DNA of 64,000 nt from Eunapius fragilis (lineage: Eukaryota; Porifera; Demospongiae; Spongillida; Spongillidae), in contig OY811972.1 of assembly GCA_963681505.1 (NCBI GenBank), forward strand, positions 14,782,625 to 14,846,624. The letters run 5' to 3'. Below, in pieces: positions 12,118-22,021 of this stretch. The translations under genes and the position numbers were made by a program. The first letter of the stretch is position 1, and every line of letters begins with the position of its first letter. A model generated the notes under the pieces. It was given only the letters and a program-made list of their open reading frames with translations, made no database searches and had not been told where the DNA came from.

Positions 12118-12218
12118 GAGTGTTTTCCATGCGTCCCTCCAGAGGACTCTCTTCTACGGACTGTACATGTGGGTCGTCCATGCCATATTTGATCTTCCTG
12201 TATCCGTGTTGCCCGCAG
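12118..12218 (+). pseudogene. TMEM245: TMEM245-like exon B (displaced fragment)
   Basis: 101 bp between ACACGCAG and GCAG|GTAACA. It encodes SVFHASLQRTLFYGLYMWVV and on to SVLPA, matching the TMEM245 segment RGVFxASLKxxxFYGLYTW. The start accepts a phase 2 exon and the end is phase 1. It follows exon C instead of preceding it. The CA microsatellite 12057-12090 lies in the presumed former intron. Confidence 0.6.
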
Positions 12219-12544
12219 GTAACAGACCTTACATTGCACCCTGCATATTTTAAACTGTGAACTTATTTTATGTTTAATGAAAGAGCTTTCTTTTTCTGTT
12301 GGTATGTGACTAATTTTGAGTTGATTAGTTCAAGTGTGATACTTTTTTTTTTTAAATGCATTATCCGTTTTTGCATATATAGTCAAGCACATGGCTCCAC
12401 CACCTGCACATACATGCATCTGGAAGAGTTCTACAACCCCATTTGACTTTGGGTTGGAATTGATAAACAAATGACTGTTTATGGATAGCGCAGTGATATA
12501 ACTGTAAGTATATGATGTTGTGTTGGAAAAATAGATAGGGAGGA

Positions 12545-13275
12545 ATTTAATTAAGTGTTAACAAGTAAAGAAAAACATTCTCTAACGAGAAAGTTGGTGG
12601 GATATAGGAATTGGAGGCAAAGGTGGTGTAAAAAGGAAGGGAACAAGGTTTGGGAAAAGAAAAATGAGACAAAATCCTATAACATTCTATAACATGTAAA
12701 TGTAACAGAACCAAAAGAAGAACTAAATATAGGATTTTTGTCTCACCGCTTCAATTACCGTCACGAGCAGACGCCCGCTTTTGTTTGGGATCACTGTAAG
12801 GAACGCGGGAGAATTCTAACTCGTCGTCTCGTTGTGTAGCTCTCCTCTTTTGTTTGCACAATTCTAAATATACGTAAAGGTCGCTATGGGAACGCTTCTA
12901 TTTAACACTAGGCATTACGTAATGATTACGTATGTCCGTTTCATGCTTTATTCATATATCTGATACCTGAAGATGTCCTTCCAGGAGATTTTAAAGCGAT
13001 TGGTATAATTTGCGCTCTTTTAAACCTTTCCTATCCGGAGTTATACTCACCCGAGAAGACGACGACGACGACGACGGAGAAGATTTGGCCTGGGAACGTG
13101 GTAAAACACGAACTTTTTTGTTCTCTTAAAGCAAACAGTTTGAAAACTGGAATAAAACCGTCTTTGCTTTCTGGTTCGATAGCTACAAAGAACAGCACTA
13201 TCCGTTTCTCGGTAAGCGAGTTATACGCGGGTCGCGTTTTTTAAATGATTTCACGACCCGGGTCAATTCCTATGA
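12545..13275 (+). mobile_element. Repeat insertion related to 17979-18775
   Basis: Interrupts the composite unit: sequence before about 12530 and after 13276 is continuous in the copy near 21927. The inserted DNA begins ACAAGTAAAGAAAAACATTC and matches the left arm of the 17979-18275 hairpin and then, loosely, 18300-18775 (shared GAGTTAT, GACGACC and GTCGCG words). Non-coding; probably a non-autonomous element. Confidence 0.55.
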
Positions 13276-13369
13276 ATGAAAGGAAGCCTTACAATACCTT
13301 GCACATCTGCACCCCTAAGTGTTTGAAAGCATTCATCATATTAGAGCATAATTTGTGGTGCTGGGCTTG

Positions 13370-13609
13370 GGTGGGTAAGTTAGTGGGTTAGGGTAGCTAG
13401 GTGGGTAAGTTAGTTGGTTAGGGTAGCTAGGTGGGTAAGTTAGTGGGTTAGGGTAGCTAGGTGGGTAAGTTAGTGGGTTAGGGTAGCTAGGTGGGTACGT
13501 TAGTGGGTTAGGGTGGCTAGGTGGGTAAGTTAGTGGATCAGGGTAGCTAGGTGGGTACGTTAGTGGGTTGGGATAGCTAGGTGGGTTAGGGTAGCTAGGT
13601 GGGTAAGTT
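13370..13609 (+). repeat. 30-bp minisatellite containing TTAGGG, part 1
   Basis: About eight copies of a 30-bp unit containing GTGGGTTAGGGTAGCTAGGT then GGGTAAGTTA. Each unit holds one TTAGGG. The array is continuous with 17395-17892 once the LINE is removed, and a third array is at 22022-22318. Confidence 0.95.
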
Positions 13610-13616
13610 CTAAATA

Positions 13617-14471
13617 ATGCCGCGCGGCAAGCAGTGCTCAGTCTGCGACAAGAAAAACGTTGATACAACTGCTCCTCAAGGTTTGACTTGTACATACTGC
13701 GGTGCCGTATTCCATGCAGAGTGCTCTGCTACGTTTTCTAATGTGGGTCTGGATGCTTTAGCCATTGTCAAAGAGGTATGCACGCCATGCCCTGGTTGTG
13801 AGTTCGCGTTGCGTCAGCTTCCAGCCAAAGTAGCCAGTTTGGAAAAGCGACTTCAGGACTTCGTCGAAAAAACTGAGTCTGCCCTCACCAATGTTTTGTC
13901 TACCTCCGCTACCTCTGCTGTTCAGTCGCAGTGTACACCGATAAATAAAGATGTTGATAAAGCAGTGAAGGAGGCGTTGTCTCACCAAGAAAACAGAAGA
14001 AGCCTAGTTATTTCAGGTATAAAAGAGTCCATTTCACAGGATGAAGACGCCCGCTTTGTTAAAGATTTGTTTTCTTACCTTGGCGAAAAAGACGTGGTTG
14101 TTGTTGACTGTTTTAGACTGGGAAAACCCCCTATCACTAACTCCGCATCTAAACCACGCTTGCTCAAAGTCAGCCTTGCAAACTCAAACCAAAGGACATC
14201 TGTCTTAAAGAAAGCAAAGTTGCTAAAAGATTCTGACCACTTCAAACAGATATTTGTGCGTCCAAGCTACACCCTTGTTGAACGTATACACATCAAAAGT
14301 CTTTATAATACCCTTCAAAGTCAGCAAGAGGAAACTGGAGTTAACCACTTCATAGATCGCAGGGGACCTGTCAACAATTGGACTGTAAAAAGAAAAGATT
14401 TACCCAAGGTACCAAGTGTCAATGGTGGTTTTACTGCCTCTGCTTCTAATTGCCCGACTAAAGGTAATTAG
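13617..14471 (+). CDS. LINE ORF1, nucleic-acid-binding protein
   Basis: 284 residues. Residues about 8-60 form a PHD-like cysteine/histidine cluster (CSVC, CTYC, HAEC, CTPCPGC), followed by a short coiled-coil-like helix (VASLEKRLQDFVEKTES). An RRM-like block follows at about 125-215 (LVISGIKES, KPRLLKVSL, FVRPSYTLVER). Such proteins bind the element RNA in cytoplasmic particles. The stop is a single TAG, and the same frame continues open into ORF2. No promoter region of its own is visible upstream. Confidence 0.85.
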   Translation: MPRGKQCSVCDKKNVDTTAPQGLTCTYCGAVFHAECSATFSNVGLDALAIVKEVCTPCPGCEFALRQLPAKVASLEKRLQDFVEKTESALTNVLSTSATSAVQSQCTPINKDVDKAVKEALSHQENRRSLVISGIKESISQDEDARFVKDLFSYLGEKDVVVVDCFRLGKPPITNSASKPRLLKVSLANSNQRTSVLKKAKLLKDSDHFKQIFVRPSYTLVERIHIKSLYNTLQSQQEETGVNHFIDRRGPVNNWTVKRKDLPKVPSVNGGFTASASNCPTKGN

Positions 14472-17294
14472 GGACACGAGGCAAGTACTGGCATACTACG
14501 TTGTAAATTATTCAATGCACGATCTCTTAGAAATAAGCTTGATAACTTATCTTGTTTGTTACAATCTGCTGATTTTGACGTGATTTTTATAACTGAGTCA
14601 TGGTTGAGATATGATTTTCCTGATTCTCTTATCTTGTCCAAAACATCCTATAGTTTATTCAGAAAGGATCGACCTGATGGCTACGGTGGAGTTGCTGTTT
14701 TTGTAAGCAATTTGCTTAAAGTTGTAAGCATTGATATACCACCTATGTACAGTTCTTTAGAATGTGTGGCACTTGATTTAGTGCTTTCCAAGGCCTCTTG
14801 CTATCGATTTATTTGTGTCTACCATCCCCCAACTTGTGCTGCTAGTAGTGTCGACACTGCAAATCTGTGCTCGCTCATTGATTCCCTTTCCATGGCAACA
14901 TATCCTTTGTTTATTGTTGGTGACTTTAACCTACCCAATATTAATTGGTATGTGCCTATTAGTCTGGGTTCTTCTTCTCACGATTTATTTTTGACTTGCA
15001 TGATGCGAAATGGTCTTACTCAACTGGTATCACATCCTACGCATGGATCCAATTGCATTGATTTGGTTTTGGTATCCACTCCTGACTTGATCTGGGACAT
15101 TTCTGTTGTTGAACCATTCTCTTCCTCATGTGATCATTCAGCTATACATTTCTCAGTTTCTTACCCTGTTGTTATTAGTGATAGACAAAACCATTGTTTT
15201 CTTGACTTCCTCAATGCTGACTATTGTTCTATGATATCAATTGTGAAGGATATTGACTGGTCTTTCTTGTGTCAGAATAGTTTATCAGTTGAAATGTTCT
15301 GGTCTAAAATATCAAACGTCCTACATTCCTGTATAGCCCAATTTGTTCCTCGCCGTTATCAGTCCCGTAAACCGTTTTCTTATCCCATGCACATAAGGCG
15401 CTTGCTGGGATTGAAAAAGTTGTGGTATAGTAAAGACAAGGTTCGCTATAAACACTTTGCTAGAAAGTATGATACGGCTGTCAAAGAATTCATCTTGTCT
15501 CAGGAAAACAACGTTCTCAATAAGAAAAGCTTATCATCTTTCTATTCATATGTAAACTCCAAGCTTACTACCTCTCGGTGTATACCCCCTCTCATTGACT
15601 CCAATGACAATTTGGCTGTCTCAAATCATGATAAATGTACTGTGCTTAATGATTATTTTGCTTCTGTCTTTACTGCTGACGATGGTTTGCTCCCAGAATT
15701 TGTGCCTCGTCTCTCTGAAAATAAATCCCTAAACTCTGTTCTCTTCCCATTTGACAAGGTCCTTAAGACTTTAAAATCATTGCCATCAAAATGTTCTAAA
15801 AGTCCTGATGGGTTTCCCGCTTTTTTCTTAAAGTCTTTAGCCCCAGCTATTGCTTTCCCATTATCACTCCTTTTTGAGATGTCTATGAGTACAGGACATA
15901 TACCCTTAGTTTGGAGGACTGCATTTGTATGTCCTGTCTTTAAAAAGGGTTCACGAAAACAGCCCAGTAACTATAGACCTATCTCACAAACGTGTATCCT
16001 TTGTAAAGTTATGGAAAGTATTATATCATCTTCTATGATATCCTTCCTTCGTACTCATAATCTTATCTCACAGGATCAGTTTGGTTTCCTCGCTCGACGT
16101 TCTGCTTGTACACAGTTACTGATAACTCTGAACAATTGGACATTGAATGTTGACAATGGCATGAAGGTGGATGTTGTGTATACTGATATTGCTAAGGCCT
16201 TTGACACTGTCTCCCACTCGAAATTATTGCTAAAGGTTGAGGCTTATGGCTTTAAATCAAACTTGCTTCAGTGGATAAGAGCCTTTTTAAACGACCGCAC
16301 ACAATGTGTATATGTAGGACTTGATGTATCATCTCCTAAATCCATCACCAGTGGTGTACCACAGGGTTCTGTCCTTGGTCCTCTCTTGTTTCTGATGTAT
16401 GTCAATGACCTTCCTAACCATGTCCAATCTCCAGCTGGCATTAAAATCTTTGCTGATGACACAAAACTGTATCTTGGTTATACTGAAAATCAAAATACAC
16501 CACTTACACAATCCTTAAATCAATTTTGTTCATGGTCCAAGACATGGCAACTGACTGTTGCTTATTCCAAGTGCTCTGTCATTTCCTTTGGTTCTCGTGG
16601 TTATGAGCCTACTTCACCTTACTCACTTTCTGGTATTCCTTTGCAATTCGTATCATCTATAAGAGATCTTGGGGTGTGTTTGAATTCAGACCTTACGCCA
16701 AGTATGCACTGCTCAAACATTGCTTCCATGGCTTTCAATAGGAGCTGTCTTCTCTTAAAATGCTTTCATTCTAACGATGTGTCTCTCCTTGTGCGTCTTT
16801 ATAAGGTGTATGTTCGTCCCCTTCTGGAAAGTAATACCCAAGTTTGGAATCCCTGGTTCCATAAAGATATTCAATGTATTGAACGTGTTCAGAGATTTTT
16901 CACTCGTGCCATTATCAAACGTGCTGGTACACCATATATGGATTATGATGATCGCCTTGCAAACCTGGGTTTACAGTCCTTAGAGTACAGGAGAGTCTTC
17001 TACGACCTTGTCATGTGCTACAAGATCTATAATAACCTGGTTGATTTACCTTTTGAGAGTTTTTTCACCAAACCGGCTAGGCCGTATTCCATCCGAGGTC
17101 ATCCTTGTATCCTGCGATCCAAACATTTACCCCATCATGCATTCCGAGCGCATTTTTTCACAGAACGTGTGATACCTATATGGAACCACTTACTGCAAGA
17201 TGTTGTCACTTCATTGAACATTACAGTTTTTCGTACCCGACTTAGATCTGTGGACCTTTCACCCTATTGTATGTTATATCCCTCCCATGTATAG
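14472..17294 (+). CDS. LINE ORF2, APE endonuclease and reverse transcriptase
   Basis: Open from the codon after the ORF1 TAG to TAG at 17292-17294 (about 940 codons, same frame as ORF1). The endonuclease begins with FNARSLRNKLD (about residues 14-24) and has FITESW, GDFNLPNINW and the SCDHSAIHF catalytic histidine block. The RT shows motif A (YTDIAKAFDTVSH), motif B (SGVPQGSVLGPLLF) and motif C (FADDTKLY). The first ATG occurs only near 14754, inside the endonuclease, so a full enzyme needs stop-codon readthrough, reinitiation at a non-AUG codon or a fused precursor. Function: target-primed reverse transcription. No RNase H domain follows the RT. Confidence 0.88.
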   Translation, partial: GHEASTGILRCKLFNARSLRNKLDNLSCLLQSADFDVIFITESWLRYDFPDSLILSKTSYSLFRKDRPDGYGGVAVFVSNLLKVVSIDIPPMYSSLECVALDLVLSKASCYRFICVYHPPTCAASSVDTANLCSLIDSLSMATYPLFIVGDFNLPNINWYVPISLGSSSHDLFLTCMMRNGLTQLVSHPTHGSNCIDLVLVSTPDLIWDISVVEPFSSSCDHSAIHFSVSYPVVISDRQNHCFLDFLNADYCSMISIVKDIDWSFLCQNSLSVEMFWSKISNVLHSCIAQFVPRRYQSRKPFSYPMHIRRLLGLKKLWYSKDKVRYKHFARKYDTAVKEFILSQENNVLNKKSLSSFYSYVNSKLTTSRCIPPLIDSNDNLAVSNHDKCTVLNDYFASVFTADDGLLPEFVPRLSENKSLNSVLFPFDKVLKTLKSLPSKCSKSPDGFPAFFLKSLAPAIAFPLSLLFEMSMSTGHIPLVWRTAFVCPVFKKGSRKQPSNYRPISQTCILCKVMESIISSSMISFLRTHNLISQDQFGFLARRSACTQLLITLNNWTLNVDNGMKVDVVYTDIAKAFDTVSHSKLLLKVEAYGFKSNLLQWIRAFLNDRTQCVYVGLDVSSPKSITSGVPQGSVLGPLLFLMYVNDLPNHVQSPAGIKIFADDTKLYLGYTENQNTPLTQSLNQFCSWSKTWQLTVAYSKCSVISFGSRGYEPTSPYSLSGIPLQFVSSIRDLGVCLNSDLTPSMHCSNIASMAFNRSCLLLKCFHSNDVSLLVRLYKVYVRPLLESNTQVWNPWFHKDIQCIERVQRFFTRAIIKRAGTPYMDYDDRLANLGLQSLEYRRVFYDLVMCYKIYNNLVDLPFESFFTKPARPYSIRGHPCILRSKHLPHHAFRAHFFTERVIPIWNHLLQDVVTSLNITVFRTRLRSVDLSPYCMLYPSHV

Positions 17295-17394
17295 GCAGTT
17301 TGTAAGTGCACGTACACATCGTGCCACTACTTGCCTTTTTGCATATGTTTGTCTGTTTATATGTATGCAATCAATCAATCAATCAATCAATCAA

Positions 17395-17892
17395 AAGTTA
17401 GTGGGTTAGGGTACCTAGGTGGGTAAGTTAGTGGGTTAGGGTAGCTAGGTGGGTAAGTTAGTGGGTTAGGGTAGCTAGGTGGGTAAGTTAGTGGGTTAGG
17501 GTAGATAGGTGGTAACGTTAGTGGGTTAGGGTAGCTAGGTGGGTAAGTTAGTGGGTTAGGGTAGCTAGGTGGGTACATTAGTGGGTTAAGGTAGCTAGGT
17601 GGGTAAGTTAGTGGGTTAGGGTAGCTAGGTGGGTAAGTTAGTGGGTTAGGGTAGCTAGGTGGGTAAGTTAGTGGGTTAGGGTAGATAGGTGGGTACGTTA
17701 GTGGGTTAAGGTAGCTAGATGGGTAAGTTAGTGGGTTAGGGCAGCTAGGTGGGTAAGTTAGTGGGTTAGGGTGGCTAGGTGGGTAAGTTAGTGGGTTAGA
17801 GTACAGGGTACCTAGGTGGGTAGGTTAGTGGGTTAGGGTAGCTAGGTGGGTACGTTAGTGGGTTAGGGCAGCTAGGTGGGTGGGTTAGGCTA
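17395..17892 (+). repeat. 30-bp minisatellite containing TTAGGG, part 2
   Basis: About sixteen units of the same 30-bp repeat as 13370-13609, with scattered variants (GTAGATAGG, GGCAGCTAGG). Followed by a conserved 75-bp tail (17890-17966) also present after the third array. Confidence 0.95.
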
Positions 17893-17978
17893 GTGCAACC
17901 AATTCCAAACAAACCAGTAATGGATTGCATCCTTGTGAATTCTAAAAATTTAGGAATTTTCTAATGTTAATTATTTTT

Positions 17979-18275
17979 ACAAGTAAATAAAAACATTCTC
18001 TCTGAGAAAGTTGGTGGGGTATAGGTTTTGCAGGCAAATAGTATACTGGTGTAAAAAGCAAGGAAACAAGTTTTATCAGAAGGGAAAATGTAATAGTCCT
18101 ATATTTAGCACATTTCGACTAAGGCATATGCTGTTTCTGTGCTAAATTAAATATAGGACTATTACATTTTCCCTTCTGATAAAACTTGTTTCCTTGCTTT
18201 TTACACAGTATACTATTTGCCTGCAAAACCTATATCCCACCAACTTTCTCAGAGAGAATGTTTTTATTTACTTGT
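17979..18275. mobile_element. Foldback hairpin element, 297 bp
   Basis: Two arms of about 130 bp (17979-18115 and 18142-18275) are near-perfect reverse complements, starting ACAAGTAAATAAAAACATTC and ending with its complement, around a loop of about 27 nt. It resembles a palindromic MITE; a single-arm relative occurs at 12565-12740. Confidence 0.85.
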
Positions 18276-18775
18276 TTCCTTAATTTTTTTAACACCCAAA
18301 TCACTGCTGCATCGCAGGTTTCCCCCCTTTCATTTAACTGATTTAATTCAATCCAGACGTATTGTGAAAATTTTCTAGGTACTTTTGCTTAATTAGCTTG
18401 ATAAGACCGTATATAGGCTTTTAGGCTTTTGTGTATCAAAGCGAGTCCTCCAGCAAATTCTAAAGCTATTGGTGCAATTTTCATTGCTTAAAAGTGTTCC
18501 TGTCCCGAGTTATGAGTTCTCAAGAAGAAGCAGACGACCCGCCCATTATTTTTGGAAGGGGAACGAGGACAGCAGTATTTTTCGTTCTCGACAACCACGC
18601 GGTTCTACGACGTGAAAAGAAAAAAAAAAAAAAAAAAACGAAACTACTCAGTTTTGACTTCTAGATCGATTGCCGCAACAAGTTAGACGATCCGATCGTC
18701 GGGAGCGAAGCTACGGTAGGGTCGCGGGATTTTAATTAAATTCATCGTTGGGGTCAAAACTTATATGGAAGTCTC
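18276..18775 (+). repeat. Diverged repeat related to 12740-13275
   Basis: Follows the hairpin and shares ordered short matches with 12740-13275, suggesting hairpin plus this tract form one longer repeat family. No coding potential; includes an A-run near 18619-18637. Confidence 0.4.
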
Positions 18776-19489
18776 TAGCGAGACTTCCGATTAACAATAT
18801 AATATGTATTATGTATAACTAAATGTTAAATTGCCATTAATGATTGGTAACACTTCTGATACGTGTTAAAATTGGCTGTGGGATGGGTGCATCTTTGTGT
18901 CCATCATTAGATGAAATGAAATTAGGGACTCTCTGATATGGCTGGAATAAATACAACAAAGTTCTTAATGCTGAGAAACATTCTTTGTAAACAAACCTTG
19001 GAGAGATTTTCGTACAACAAAAGTAGGGACATTGCAGCCTCTTTGATCAAAGTTTGCCACAACATTGCCACTAAATCCCATTAGTTGGTAAGGACCGAGG
19101 ATGAATCATCAGGATGCATGTTTCAACATGAGCGAGTTTCCACTACCCCCCAAAAGCTCCTAGCTATTGGTCAATGAACCTATTGTTTTGCAGGTCTAGG
19201 ACAAACGCACATACTATACTGCAAGGTTAAAAAAAGAGACAGTTTAGCCAAAGATCATATCATTTTCATACCAATTACAGGTTCATTGTTCAACCTTCTA
19301 CTTTTAGCTAACGTAACCCGCCCGGTCAAGGAAATGTGCTATTAGACTGCATTACATACCAAAAATACACTTTAAATACTAATTTGGTCGGAATATTCCA
19401 GAGCTACACGTGATCCCTGTTACATTTGGAATGCAAATCAGTACTAATGCCCTAGCTCCCAGCTTCAATATGCTAGCACTGACACCTGC

Positions 19490-19876
19490 AAATTGGCTTG
19501 TTTGCACAAAAATGTCTCGAAGCTGATTATACCGAGACACAAATTTACGGTAAGGCGAGGGGATATTTTCATGCGCTAGCTCAGCAGACATAATTAGGCA
19601 GGTGTTGGAATTTGCACTTTTTACTCGCTGAGTCGCTTCAAAATCCACCGGCCAGAGACCTGGACGACCAGTGTTGCCAAGGCATAATCCCAACTTAAAT
19701 TGAGACTCCCAACGTGTTAGATCCAATTGTTCGAGAGGGGAGCCTCGCAAACCGGCCGACGGACAAACATGTAGGACGTATGTGGTTAGGTTACGAGGCA
19801 AAATTGTGCAATACATATATTAGCGCCTGATGTTTGTATTTATCGATCCTAGCCTCTCGCTAACATATATAGGTCA
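19490..19876. repeat. Duplicated upstream flank of receptor copy 3
   Basis: Matches 34925-35322 upstream of receptor copy 4 at high identity. A minus-strand frame of 145 codons crosses it, but the other copy has a 4-bp insertion that breaks that frame, and many differences change the residue. It is best read as conserved promoter/5' flank rather than a gene. Confidence 0.65.
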
Positions 19877-20565
19877 ATGAATTCTTCCAGTGGCAGCTTT
19901 GGAGAGGTCATCTTCATTACACTAAACAGTGTCTCTGTACTGCACTTACAGTCCGAGGGGCAACTGCAACATTGGCTCTGACGATCCAAACGTTAGTGCA
20001 TCCGTAATCATTATTGAGTACTGTGCTCTGGGATGGTCCAGCTCTGTTAGTATTACTGGCAGCTTCAACAGCCATGTTGATCATGGTGGTCAAGCTGTCA
20101 TATAGAGTATGCTGGAGGGCAAAGTACGAACAAATCACCCACGGCGACCGGTTTTGGATGGTGCTCAAACAGCTCCTTCCATTGGCTGCCTTTCCAATAA
20201 TATTCTTTATCTTCATAATACCAATGCTCGTATTCAATATCTTGGTGGGCAACAACCCTAGTGCACCCAATGAAGCAGCACTGAGGCTGGCTATTATAGT
20301 GTGCACTCCTATGTGGAGCATGCTCTCGGGAGTGGTTATGTTGATCCACGTATCCGTGGTCCACAGATGTCAGCCCAGATGTCCATTTAAGGGAAAGTGG
20401 TGTATATCTGTCGTAAGATGTTCGTCTAGTAAGAAGGGAAAAGATGTGGCTTCTGACATCCTTCTTGAGAATACATTAGAGCCAGAGATCTCACCAATTA
20501 GTCACCCTGGTAGACCTTCAAGGAATAGTGTAACTCACTGCACCCTGCCCCCGGCCAGCGTATGA
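19877..20565 (+). pseudogene. Seven-transmembrane receptor copy 3, deleted and chimeric
   Basis: Starts with the same ATG and residues (MNSSSGSFGEV) as the intact receptor at 35323, then has lost 368 bp. TM1 (…SVSVL) is joined directly to the second extracellular loop, with ACTG microhomology at the joint. A further 2-bp loss lies near 20020. Downstream, TM5-TM7 remain open. After CPFKGKW the native tail is replaced by the composite-unit tail (SSSKKGKDVASD to LPPASV, stop at 20563-20565). Non-functional as a seven-pass receptor. Confidence 0.88.
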
Positions 20566-20862
20566 AGTGTATTGTGTAATCAGTGTGCAGTAATGAACTA
20601 TATGGACACATTGCATATTTAAATAACGTCTGTTTTACATTTTCCCACAACCTTTTAAAACATCTTTCCATGCCTTCAAATCCTATACTGATGCAACAAA
20701 ATTTCTCGTTAAACAATGTAATTTTTTTTGTTTTCTCTATTTCTATTCACATTTTCACTACAACTATTTTAGTTCCTATTTCAAAAATCAGAAAATATAC
20801 ATTTTCTTCTTAATTAACTTGCAAAGTATGTGTTTGCTCACAATATGAAATATGGATAGCAG

Positions 20863-21457
20863 CCATTGTGGGAGCAGTGCCATTTGTTGGTCCCTACTGG
20901 GCTGCCCTACCGGCCGTCCTGGAGCTGTGGCTGGTGGAGAAGCAGCTGGTCCTCTCTCTGTGTCTCCTGGGGCTCCTCCTGTTACCCTACTTCCTGTTGG
21001 ATAACATCCTCTATGAAGAGGTTGAAGGGTGGGTTGTAGCTGTCTGTAACCTAGCAGCCATATAGCACATTCATTTAACTGTTATATAAAAATATGCATG
21101 TTTTATTATTAGAGCTACCTCCCAACCTCCTGGGTGATGGACTTCCTCCCCCTAGCCTACAGTGGGGGTGACCTTCTGTCCAGAGCTATCAGGTGTGTGG
21201 AAGGGAAGGGGTCGTGGTTTTCTATGATGTGGTGGTTCTTCTATGGGCATGGTCTTCCACCTGTGTAGTATGCTGGCCAAGAGACACATCTTCCCCATCA
21301 TACACACACAATGCATAATACTGCACACATACACACATACACTCACACACATGCACACATGCATACACCCATCCATGCATGCATACACACAACTCCACAC
21401 ACACATACACTAATTCACACACATTCATACACACATCCATGCATGCGTACACACACA

Positions 21458-21501
<44 letters not shown>

Positions 21502-21626
21502 GCACACACATCCACTCACACGCAGGAGTGTTTTCCATGCGTCCCTCCAGAGGGCTTTCTTCTACAGACTGTACACGTGGGTCGTCCATGCCATATTTGA
21601 TCTTCCTGTATCCGTGTTGCCCGCAG
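20863..21626 (+). pseudogene. TMEM245: TMEM245-like exons in order C-A-B
   Basis: Three exon fragments on one strand: C 20863-21028 (166 bp), A 21113-21192 (80 bp, SYLPTSWVMDFLPL to SRAI) and B 21526-21626 (101 bp, SVFHASLQ to SVLPA). In TMEM245 proteins the order is A-B-C. Splice phases fit that order exactly: A ends in phase 2 and B starts with one base, B ends in phase 1 and C starts with two bases. Exon C here lies upstream of A. All donors and acceptors are GT/AG. Assignment rests on recalled motifs around FYGLYxW and GAVPFxGxYWA. Confidence 0.62.
21305..21512. repeat. CA-rich microsatellite
   Basis: Imperfect CACA/CATA repeat inside the intron between exon A and exon B; homologous to 11990-12100 in the first unit. 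Confidence 0.9.
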
Positions 21627-22021
21627 GTAACAGACCTTACATTGCACCCTGCATATTTTAAACTGCGCACTTATTTTATGTTTATGAAAGAGTTTTTTTT
21701 TTTCTGTTGGTATGTGACAAATTAGTTCAAATGTGATACTTTTTTTGTGCATTAACCGTTTGCATGTATAGTCAAGCACATGGCTCCACCACCTGCGCAT
21801 ACATGCATCTGGAAGGCTTCTGCAAGTGACTGCTCCTATTTGACGTTGGGTTGGAATTGATGAACAAATGACTGTTTATAGATGGCACAGTGATATAACT
21901 GTAAGTATATGATGTTGGGTTGGAAGAATGTTAATGAAAGGAAGCCTTACAATACCTTACACATCTGCACCCCTAAGCGTTTGAAAGCATTCATCATATA
22001 AGTGCATAATTTTTGGTGCTT

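Larger units (their letters stand above)
10979..12530 (+). other. Composite unit copy 1 (tail + TMEM245-like exons)
   Basis: A sequence block shared with 20407-21935. It contains, in order, a 45-residue C-terminal tail frame (ends LPPASV, stop about 11138), about 300 bp of AT-rich DNA, exon C and exon B of a TMEM245-like gene, and a CA run. Unlike the second copy it lacks exon A (replaced at about 11660-11870). The block resumes at 13276 after a 740-bp repeat insertion and continues into the minisatellite. Confidence 0.7.
13610..17394 (+). mobile_element. Full-length CR1/L2/Jockey-type LINE
   Basis: A 3785-bp non-LTR retrotransposon inserted in the 30-bp minisatellite. The target duplication AAGTT is present at 13605-13609 and 17395-17399. 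It contains ORF1 (PHD-like zinc finger and RRM-like region) and ORF2 (APE endonuclease and reverse transcriptase) and ends in a short AATC tandem repeat rather than poly(A), as is usual for the CR1/L2/Jockey group. Only seven bases separate the 5' junction from the ORF1 ATG. The coding regions have no frameshift, so it may be young. Confidence 0.9.

Noticed and set aside
13336-13695. Minus-strand Tyr-Pro-Pro-Ser repeat protein
   Set aside because: Produced by the 30-bp minisatellite read on the opposite strand, and also runs into the LINE; same for 17387-17578 and 21994-22335.
10979-17964. Firm Helitron call for the composite unit
   Set aside because: Terminal TC and CTAA with A/T flanks fit, but the right flank does not resume the receptor sequence and no Rep/helicase is present; kept as a hypothesis only.
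19379-19816. 145-codon minus-strand frame upstream of receptor copy 3
   Set aside because: The duplicated copy at 34984-35259 has a 4-bp insertion breaking the frame and many residue-changing differences, so it looks non-coding.
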